NCBI GenBank assembly: GCA_002499085.1
Contig: DAKD01000001.1
Location: 629 to 27,370, forward strand
Direction of reading: 5' to 3'
Source of the DNA: Methanomassiliicoccales archaeon UBA280
GTDB taxonomy: Archaea > Thermoplasmatota > Thermoplasmata > SG8-5
Length of the DNA stretch: 26,742 nt
Below, piece after piece: positions 20,873-26,742 of the stretch; the first letter of the stretch is position 1, and every line of letters begins with the position of its first letter. Under the pieces are notes generated by a model. That model searched no databases, was not told where the DNA came from, and was given only the letters and a program-made list of their open reading frames with translations. A program made the position numbers and the translations under genes.

Positions 20873-21358
20873 TCAGTTTTGATTAATAAGAATGCTCACA
20901 ATGGTGCCCGGGATTATGCCTTTCTCCTCACATGTACCCCTATTCAGCTCGACCGCCCATTTCGCCGGCCCCGAGCTCCGGTACATAGTGAGTTCCGAAT
21001 CCGGCACTCCCGGCTCCGGCTCGGCCTGACATATGTTGAGGACATGACTGCCGGCGTCGACGAAAATTATGTCCAGCGGTACAAGGGTATTCTTCATCCA
21101 GAATGTCAGGTTCTGCGGTTCTTCATACACGAACAGCATTCCCTCGTCAGCCGGAAGGCTTTCCCTGTGCATCAGGCCGAGGGCCCTTTCGGAAGACGAG
21201 TCCGCAACCTCGCACCGAAACTCGAAGTCATCATCGCCGACTGAGAATGTCACCGTGCTCGCGGCTGTAGCCGGCCAGAGAGCAAGGACCAGCAGCAAAG
21301 ATAATATGACCGCGCATGCTGCTACGAAAATCATGATAGGTAACTTTCTCTCGGACAT
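20873..21358 (-). CDS. DUF192 family protein, membrane-anchored
   Basis: A 161-residue protein. Residues of about 7-32 are a hydrophobic signal or anchor. The rest is a DUF192 domain: EVADSSSERALGLMHRESLPADEGMLFVYEEPQNLTFWMKNTLVPLDIIFVD, the most recognisable block of the family, and a C-terminal AVELNRGTCEEKGIIPGT strand. DUF192 proteins are small extracytoplasmic beta proteins of unknown function. The ATG at 21358 lies about 27 bp downstream of a TTTAGTA TATA-like box (21381-21388), consistent with a leaderless mRNA. The end is convergent with the solute-binding protein gene. Confidence 0.88.
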   Translation of the reverse strand: MSERKLPIMIFVAACAVILSLLLVLALWPATAASTVTFSVGDDDFEFRCEVADSSSERALGLMHRESLPADEGMLFVYEEPQNLTFWMKNTLVPLDIIFVDAGSHVLNICQAEPEPGVPDSELTMYRSSGPAKWAVELNRGTCEEKGIIPGTIVSILINQN

Positions 21359-21400
21359 TGGGGACTCATCGTACCGGCGATACTAAAGGTTTGTCCCTCC

Positions 21401-22363
21401 CTAAATCACCATGAAGAACATTATGACGAAATATATGCTGAAAGAGACGAAATACTGTGCAATCATCCACCTGTTGGTCCTACCCTGGCCCATCCACAGC
21501 TTCTCTATCTCGTGCCCGTACTCCCTCACAGCCAGAAGCTTTCTGAATATAGGTATAAAAGAAATGCACAGGATGAGGATTATGATGTAATACAGGGGGA
21601 TGCCCCAGCCAATGACCTCATAGGTAATCAGGAGGGTTGCCGAGGTCACAAAGAGACACAGATATATCGAGAATACCAGCCATATGGCTTTTTTCTGGCC
21701 CAAAACAACCACGGTATTCTTCTCGACCTGCCTGTCAATGTTGTAGTCGCGTATCTCCTGAAGCAGCTGTGCCATCGCGCTTCTCATCATTATCGCTCCG
21801 AGCAGGAAAATCGTCCCCACATGGAAGTCCTGAAGCACGACAAGGCAGAAGAAGTAGGGGAATGTGTTGACGAATATCCCGTGGCTGAGCACGTCGAGGA
21901 CGGGCTTGTTCTTCAGCCTCAGCGGGGGTGCGGTATAGAAATAGAACACGAACATGGACACTGCGGTGAATGCGAAAGGGATGAGACCGAAGTAGAGCGA
22001 GGCTGCCAGCGGGATGATGCCCGTGATCAAAAGTAGCACCCTGACTCCGGGCAGGGTCACTGTCCCGTTCGAGACCGGATTCCTGGCCTTCTTCTTGGGA
22101 TCCAGCGCGTCAACGTGCCTGTCAAAGTAATCGTTGCTGGCGAAAAGGAATATCTGGGCGCTGAACACCACCAGCAATGCAAGGTAAAGGTCAGGCAGGC
22201 CAAGCAAGCTGTCGAAGAACTTCGGCGAGAAATCGCCTCCGCTGTGCCCGTAATGGAAGGGAACGTAGGCGAAGAGGACCAGCCCTACGGACAGAACCCA
22301 CCATTCGTTGATCCTGGACAGGTCGTATGCGACATTCCTGACACCGTTTGTTTTTCCCTTCAT
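21401..22363 (-). CDS. UbiA-family prenyltransferase
   Basis: A 320-residue integral membrane enzyme with about eight to nine helices. The first Asp-rich motif is NDYFDRHVDALDPKK (about residues 78-92), the second QEIRDYNIDRQVEKNT (about 200-215); both coordinate the magnesium-diphosphate of the prenyl donor. ARNPVSNG is also typical. Members make archaeal membrane ether lipids (DGGGP synthase), quinones or hemes; which one cannot be decided from sequence. The ATG at 22363 (MKGKTNG) was chosen because the upstream ATG (22396) overlaps a likely TATA box (CTTATTGTATG). Divergent from the amidohydrolase gene. Confidence 0.88.
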   Translation of the reverse strand: MKGKTNGVRNVAYDLSRINEWWVLSVGLVLFAYVPFHYGHSGGDFSPKFFDSLLGLPDLYLALLVVFSAQIFLFASNDYFDRHVDALDPKKKARNPVSNGTVTLPGVRVLLLITGIIPLAASLYFGLIPFAFTAVSMFVFYFYTAPPLRLKNKPVLDVLSHGIFVNTFPYFFCLVVLQDFHVGTIFLLGAIMMRSAMAQLLQEIRDYNIDRQVEKNTVVVLGQKKAIWLVFSIYLCLFVTSATLLITYEVIGWGIPLYYIIILILCISFIPIFRKLLAVREYGHEIEKLWMGQGRTNRWMIAQYFVSFSIYFVIMFFMVI

Positions 22364-22456
22364 TGTTTCTGCGCCTGTCCAGCAATTCCATTGCATACAA
22401 TAAGGTTGCGCCCTGAATAGTAAAGGCTTTTACGCGCGGAACCGATACACTAGCTC

Positions 22457-23503
22457 ATGAAATCTGCTTCCGGATTGGTTTACACCGAAGGAAGATTCAT
22501 CGAGGGAAGCGTGTCCATGTCAAAGGGCAGGCTGAAGCTTAGCCCGAAACAGAACGGCGACGCGGACACCCATGGCATCATCCTGCCCAAGTCTGTGAAC
22601 TGCCACACGCATCTCGGGGATGCATTCATGGAAAAACCCAAAAAGTGCACCGTGGAGGAGCTGGTTGCCCCCCCCAATGGCCTCAAGCACCGCATGCTCA
22701 GGAAAGTGAGCGAGGACACACAGGTCAGAGCAATGGCCGGAGCAACCTCGGCTATGTTCCTGTCGGGAACTTCCCATTTCATAGATTTCAGGGAATCCGG
22801 GCTCGAGGGGGCCAGGAGGCTGCTTATGGCATCTCTCGGAAGCGGGGTAACGCCCGTGATTCTCGGAAGACCGGATTCAGACAACGTGGATGAAGTATCT
22901 GCACTGCTGAACGTGTGCGACGGAATAGGATTCAGCGCGCTTTCGGACCTGGATTACCGCACCCTGGAAAGGATATCGGACCAGACAAGGGCGCAGGACA
23001 GGGTTTTCGCGCTTCATGCCAGTGAGGCCAAGCGGGAGGATTTCGGCATGATACTGAACCTTAAGCCTGATTTGCTGGTCCATATGGTCAGGGCAACAGC
23101 GGATGATTTGGAAGCCTGCGCGCAGGCAAAGGTGCCCGTGGCCGTCTGCCCCACCTCCAACGCTTTCTTCGGCCTTGTTCCGCCCGTCAGGGAGATGCTG
23201 GACGCAGGCATCACCGTCTGCCTTGGGACTGACAATGCCATGCTTGCCCCGCCATGCATCCTTGACGAAGCCAGAAGCCTGAGGGCAATGTTCGGCGAGG
23301 CCGAGCTTTCCGACGGGGAAATCGTCAGCATTGCATTCGAGGGGGGCCGCAAAGTTTTAAATTCACTCCCAGGATTAAGGGGCGCCTATTTGGAGCATGG
23401 GGACTTCTTCGTACTGGAATCGCCTCTCGACGACCCGTTCAAAAGGGTGTTGGAGGCCAAGGCGGAGAATGTCCGGCTGTTCGACAGGGGTGAAACACCA
23501 TGA
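22457..23503 (+). CDS. Amidohydrolase-superfamily protein
   Basis: A 348-residue cytoplasmic TIM-barrel hydrolase related to the SsnA/cytosine-deaminase group. Expected metal ligands are visible: H50 and H52 (NCHTHLGD), H187 (FALHASE), H209 (LLVHM) and D259 (CLGTDNAM). The short N-terminal beta part (VYTEGRFIEGSVSMSKGRLKL) matches the usual composite domain. The likely reaction is deamination or hydrolysis of a cyclic nitrogen compound, substrate unknown. The stop overlaps the next start (ATGA). It heads a four-gene run with the CBS protein, glyS and the asparagine-synthase-like gene. Start at 22457; an in-frame ATG at 22517 is less likely because it would remove the first strands. Confidence 0.87.
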   Translation: MKSASGLVYTEGRFIEGSVSMSKGRLKLSPKQNGDADTHGIILPKSVNCHTHLGDAFMEKPKKCTVEELVAPPNGLKHRMLRKVSEDTQVRAMAGATSAMFLSGTSHFIDFRESGLEGARRLLMASLGSGVTPVILGRPDSDNVDEVSALLNVCDGIGFSALSDLDYRTLERISDQTRAQDRVFALHASEAKREDFGMILNLKPDLLVHMVRATADDLEACAQAKVPVAVCPTSNAFFGLVPPVREMLDAGITVCLGTDNAMLAPPCILDEARSLRAMFGEAELSDGEIVSIAFEGGRKVLNSLPGLRGAYLEHGDFFVLESPLDDPFKRVLEAKAENVRLFDRGETP

Positions 23504-24339
23504 AGATGAAGGACATAATGGTCAAGAAGGCCGTGTGCGCCGAGCTTCCGGGAAACAGGACAGATATAATCAAGCTCATGGTAAAGAACAACAAGACAGG
23601 GTTGCCGGTGGTGAAGTCTGACGGCACGTTCGCGGGATTCATCACAAGGCAGGACATCTACAACAAGCCGGACGAAGAGCAACTGGCCCTGCTTATGCGC
23701 AAGGACTATCCCTATCTGGAGCAGAACGATTCCATCGAAGAGGGCGCAAGGCTGATGCTCGACAACGAGCTGCACCACCTCCCGATCGTCCAGAAGAAGA
23801 AGCTGGTGGGAATCGTGACTCCGGCTGACTATCTCGGCGTAATCGAGAAACTTGACATCGGCGAGCCGATCGAGAATTTTGCAAGGACGCCCTGCGTTCC
23901 CGTGTACGAAGGCTCGCCCCTGACAGTTGTGGACACTCTATTCAGGGTCGCCCATGTGGTTGCCGCTCCGGTTCTTGACAAGAACGGCAAGCTTGTCGGC
24001 ATTGTCACGGACAGGGACATATTCAGGCATTCCAGCGTGGACGGTCACACAGCCGTCGCTGACCTGGGCATAGGCGAGGACGAGGATTCCTGGACCTGGG
24101 AGGGCCTGAGGAACGTCATGAAGCTCTATTACGAAGTGAAGAACCTGAAGCTTCCCAACAAGCCTGTCAAAGACGTCATGGTCAAGGACCCGCTGACTAT
24201 CTTCGGGAAGACCAGCGTATCCGAGACAGCCAGGATAATGAAGAAGCATGACTTCGGCCAGATTCCTATCAGAGATTCCAAGGACAAGCTTGTCGCAATG
24301 ATATATGAGCTGGACATGCTTGCCGCGATCTTAAGGTAA
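23500..24339 (+). CDS. Protein of four CBS domains
   Basis: A 279-residue protein made only of two Bateman modules, four CBS motifs at about 1-55, 65-118, 125-185 and 217-279. Each has the strand-helix pattern ending in G-x-x-T/V-x-x-D (GFITRQDIY, GIVTPADYL, GIVTDRDIF, AMIYELDML). A linker of about 30 residues precedes the last. CBS pairs bind AMP, ATP or SAM and sense energy state. There is no membrane segment or output domain, so it would act on partners. ATG overlaps the amidohydrolase stop by 4 nt; the next gene starts 4 nt after its stop. Confidence 0.92.
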   Translation: MKMKDIMVKKAVCAELPGNRTDIIKLMVKNNKTGLPVVKSDGTFAGFITRQDIYNKPDEEQLALLMRKDYPYLEQNDSIEEGARLMLDNELHHLPIVQKKKLVGIVTPADYLGVIEKLDIGEPIENFARTPCVPVYEGSPLTVVDTLFRVAHVVAAPVLDKNGKLVGIVTDRDIFRHSSVDGHTAVADLGIGEDEDSWTWEGLRNVMKLYYEVKNLKLPNKPVKDVMVKDPLTIFGKTSVSETARIMKKHDFGQIPIRDSKDKLVAMIYELDMLAAILR

Positions 24340-24343
24340 TCCC

Positions 24344-25831
24344 ATGACCGCAGACGTCCAGTCACTCGCCAAGAGAAGGGGTTTCATCTGGCAGTCTGCC
24401 GAGATATACGGGGCAATGGCTGGGTTCTACGACTACGGAGCGATGGGCGCGATACTCAAGCGCAGGTGGGAGGATGCCTGGCTGAAATATTTCATGGGAC
24501 TGAATGAGAATTATTACCTCATCGACCCGGCCAACATCATGCCCGAGGCCGCGCTGAAGGCCTCAGGCCATGTGGACAGTTTCACAGACCCCCTGGTGGA
24601 ATGCTCCAAATGCCATACGGCCGTAAGGGCGGACCAGCTCATCGAGGAGGCCACGGAACAGCCGGCCGAGGACCTCTCGCTGGAACAGATTGACGCCAGG
24701 ATAGCCGAACTCGGGCTCGCATGCCAGAAATGTAAGGCCCCCTTCCAGAAGGCCAGGACTTTCAACATGATGTTTCAGGTGGATGTCGGGCCGACCGGCC
24801 AGGACAAGGCATACCTCAGGCCGGAGACAGCGCAGGGCGCCTATCTCAATTTCAAGAGGCATTTCGAGATAATGCGCAGGAAACTTCCCCTCGGGCTCAT
24901 TGTCATAGGCAAAGCCTACAGGAACGAGATCGCCCCCCGCCAGGGCGTGTACAGGATGAGGGAGCTCATCCAGGCCGAGCTGCAGATTTTCATGGACCCG
25001 GAGACCTTCGCCACAGAATTGAACCTTACAGAAATGGACGGGAAGGAGATTAACGTCCAGCTAGTAGACATGAGGGGCCGGGAGGATTTCAAACCGATCC
25101 ATTGCAAGGAACTCATCGAGAAACACTGCCTGCCTGATTTCTACGTATGGCACATGCTGAAAATCCAGGAGTTCTACCTGAAGGTCATAAGGATACCCAA
25201 GGAGAAATTCAGGTTCTACGAGAAATCCGAGAAGGAGAGAGCCTTTTACAACAAGGTGCATTTCGACATAGAGGTCAATTTGGCAACCCTCGGCGGATTC
25301 AGGGAGGTGGCAGGCCTGCATTACCGGGGAGACTACGACCTCACCAGGCACGAGAAGGGCTCCGGCGAGAAGATGGAAGTGTCCCTGGACGGAAAGAGGG
25401 TCATGCCCCATGTCCTGGAGCTGAGCTTCGGAGTGGACAGGAATGTCTGGACGCTGCTGGACATCCATCTCACCGAGGAAAGGACAGGCGTGCTCAAGCT
25501 CCCTCCGGTTCTGGCGCCTTATGCTTTTGCTGTATTCCCCCTCATGAAGAAGGATGAACTGGTTCCGGTCGCAGAAAGCATAGCCACGATGCTGAGACGG
25601 GATTATCAGGTCTGCTGCGACCAGTCAGGTTCCATAGGGAAGAGATATGCCAGGATGGACGAGATAGGGACTCCGTTCTGCATCACTGTTGACTTCGACG
25701 GGTTGGCCGACGGCACCGTGACCATAAGGGACACTGACACTGCCGGGCAGAAGCGCGTTAAGGTAAGTGACCTGCAGGATATAGCCAGAAGCCTGATGGC
25801 CGGAACCGGGGCCTTCGGGGACCTGCAATGA
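24344..25831 (+). CDS. glyS: Glycyl-tRNA synthetase
   Basis: Charges tRNA-Gly; class II, archaeal/eukaryotic dimer type, 495 residues. The N-terminus has FIWQSAEIYGAMAGFYDYG. Two CxxC pairs (C87/C90 and C127/C130) form a zinc-binding insert. Motif 2 is RNEIAPRQGVYRMRELIQAELQIF, motif 3 LELSFGVDRNVWTLLD. The C-terminal anticodon domain (from about residue 385: LPPVLAPYAFAVFPL) follows. Placed 4 nt after the CBS gene and 4 nt before the next gene, so translation is coupled. Confidence 0.95.
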   Translation: MTADVQSLAKRRGFIWQSAEIYGAMAGFYDYGAMGAILKRRWEDAWLKYFMGLNENYYLIDPANIMPEAALKASGHVDSFTDPLVECSKCHTAVRADQLIEEATEQPAEDLSLEQIDARIAELGLACQKCKAPFQKARTFNMMFQVDVGPTGQDKAYLRPETAQGAYLNFKRHFEIMRRKLPLGLIVIGKAYRNEIAPRQGVYRMRELIQAELQIFMDPETFATELNLTEMDGKEINVQLVDMRGREDFKPIHCKELIEKHCLPDFYVWHMLKIQEFYLKVIRIPKEKFRFYEKSEKERAFYNKVHFDIEVNLATLGGFREVAGLHYRGDYDLTRHEKGSGEKMEVSLDGKRVMPHVLELSFGVDRNVWTLLDIHLTEERTGVLKLPPVLAPYAFAVFPLMKKDELVPVAESIATMLRRDYQVCCDQSGSIGKRYARMDEIGTPFCITVDFDGLADGTVTIRDTDTAGQKRVKVSDLQDIARSLMAGTGAFGDLQ

Positions 25832-25835
25832 TACC

Positions 25836-26651
25836 ATGACTGAAACGGCCGAATGTCTTGCAGCCGAGATCCGCAGAGTCGTTGGCGAAGAGCTGGAAGG
25901 CCTGGACAGGGTCGGAATAATGTTCTCGGGCGGCCTGGATTCCTCTGTCCTCGCGATACTGGCCAGGAAGCACTGCGACGTCATGCTTTACACACTGGGC
26001 AATGAAAAGTCACATGATTCGGTTTGGTCGGCGGAATGCGCCCACATGATCGACCTGCCGCTGACTTTGATAAGGTACTCAGAGAAGGATGTCCGGGACT
26101 CCCTAGGCAACGTGATTCTGAAACATGGCATGACGAGAGCCAGATGGGTCTCGACATTTGTGGCCTTTGACCTTGCCCTGAGGAATATCCGCGAGGGAAA
26201 CGTGATATGCGGCCAGGGCGCGGACGAGGCATTCGGTGGGTACAGGAAATACACGGAGAGCCCGGACCCCAGGGCGCAGATGGATTCAGACATTTCCGCG
26301 CTTGTTGAGGAGGAGATGCCCGAGTACAGGAAGATGGCAGGGCATTATGGCAAGAGCCTCATCGCGCCTTTCCTGGAGCCCGGGATCCTCGGCCTTGCCG
26401 CTGCCGTTCCGGCGAATCAGTCGCTCGGCCCCGAAGGCAACAAGCTTGTTCTCAGGGAGGCAGCGGAAATTATAGGCGTCCCGGGCATGATGGCCACCAG
26501 GCCGAAGAAGGCAATGCAGTACGGCTCGGGCGTTTCTGCCGCCATAAAGCGCATTTTGAAGGATTCCGGAACGGACTTGGACAGCTTCATTAACAGCCTT
26601 GTGCAAATGGGAGCTTGTCAAGGATTCAGTGATATTGGGACAAATTGCTAG
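25836..26651 (+). CDS. Asparagine-synthase-like PP-loop protein (synthetase domain only)
   Basis: A 271-residue protein with the ATP pyrophosphatase loop SGGLDSS (31-37) and the downstream GQGADEAFGGYRKY box, as in the C-terminal half of asparagine synthetase B. The N-terminal glutaminase domain is absent, so it would need ammonia or another amine donor. The substrate might be aspartate or another carboxylate. Archaeal single-domain homologues are known. The C-terminus after SFINSLVQ reads MGACQGFSDIGTNC and stops at TAG in the first unit of a heptamer repeat, so the last residues may have been altered by the repeat. Last gene of the operon. Confidence 0.87.
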   Translation: MTETAECLAAEIRRVVGEELEGLDRVGIMFSGGLDSSVLAILARKHCDVMLYTLGNEKSHDSVWSAECAHMIDLPLTLIRYSEKDVRDSLGNVILKHGMTRARWVSTFVAFDLALRNIREGNVICGQGADEAFGGYRKYTESPDPRAQMDSDISALVEEEMPEYRKMAGHYGKSLIAPFLEPGILGLAAAVPANQSLGPEGNKLVLREAAEIIGVPGMMATRPKKAMQYGSGVSAAIKRILKDSGTDLDSFINSLVQMGACQGFSDIGTNC

Positions 26652-26700
26652 GGTCTAGGGTCTGCGTTCTCAAAATGGGATAAAGGGTCTAGGGTCTAGG
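26651..26700 (+). repeat. AGGGTCT heptamer repeats
   Basis: GGGTCTAGGGTCT occurs at 26651-26663 and GGGTCTAGGGTCTAGG at 26685-26700. The first overlaps the stop codon of the preceding gene. Confidence 0.7.
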
Positions 26701-26704
26701 GGGG

Positions 26705-26727
26705 CTGGCTTGTCCGAACCAAGCCAG
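26705..26727 (+). other. Hairpin at window end
   Basis: CTGGCTTG (26705-26712) pairs with CAAGCCAG (26720-26727), 7-nt loop. It is followed by TCGAATGCATTAC and the window edge. It may be a terminator or the start of another structured element. Confidence 0.5.
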
Positions 26728-26742
26728 TCGAATGCATTACTA

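Overview
The window looks like chromosomal DNA of a GC-rich archaeon, most likely from Candidatus Thermoplasmatota (Thermoplasmata) or close relatives. The evidence is: archaeal-type AsnRS and GlyRS; the archaeal riboflavin-pathway reductase; an archaeosortase; a heliorhodopsin, a family known from Thermoplasmata; a UbiA-type prenyltransferase; and TATA-box promoters about 25-35 bp upstream of start codons, many of which look leaderless. No rRNA, tRNA or CRISPR array was found.

Region 1 (1-5731) is accessory and repeat-rich. An AT-rich PepSY-like membrane protein gene (68-718) is bracketed by 12-bp inverted repeats. A gene-free kilobase follows (719-1601), holding a palindromic promoter, three phased iterons, two 72-bp structured repeats that look like a non-coding RNA, and a tandem 28-bp hairpin repeat. 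Next come a DUF4258 / YgiT-AbrB toxin-antitoxin pair, an IS200/IS605-type Y1 transposase and the 3' half of a second one, a four-Cys protein, a DUF2378-like protein and a heliorhodopsin. Four copies of a roughly 225-250 bp structured element are scattered here (1602, 2941, 3411, 5419). Its stems show compensatory base changes. After two of the copies lies a duplicated 3' tail of the gene in front of the copy (tnpA and heliorhodopsin).

Region 2 (5732-10432, minus strand) is a stress-type gene string: msrA, a Pyr_excise-family protein and msrB joined by 4-8 nt overlaps, then a 1051-residue STAND ATPase with TPR repeats and a coupled 116-residue protein. Opposite lies an ArsR-like regulator overlapping a gene for a coiled-coil protein (10561-11746), then arsM, divergent from a PrsW-like membrane protease.

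Region 3 (13320-16845) starts with a structured intergenic block and continues as an operon: asnS, archaeosortase artA, arfC (riboflavin/F420 precursor reductase) and a Mut7-C RNase. Behind it, on the minus strand, are a 308-residue protein gene and a short tail remnant of a paralogue of it.

Region 4 (17998-26742) has a large secreted solute-binding protein with Ig-like domains and an archaeosortase-type C-terminus, a DUF192 protein, a UbiA prenyltransferase, and a four-gene operon of amidohydrolase, four-CBS protein, GlyRS and a PP-loop asparagine-synthase-like protein. The window ends in heptamer repeats and a hairpin.

The best candidate for something undescribed is the structured element family of region 1, with its link to a Y1 transposase and to duplicated gene tails. 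All family assignments come from reading the sequence; no database search was run.
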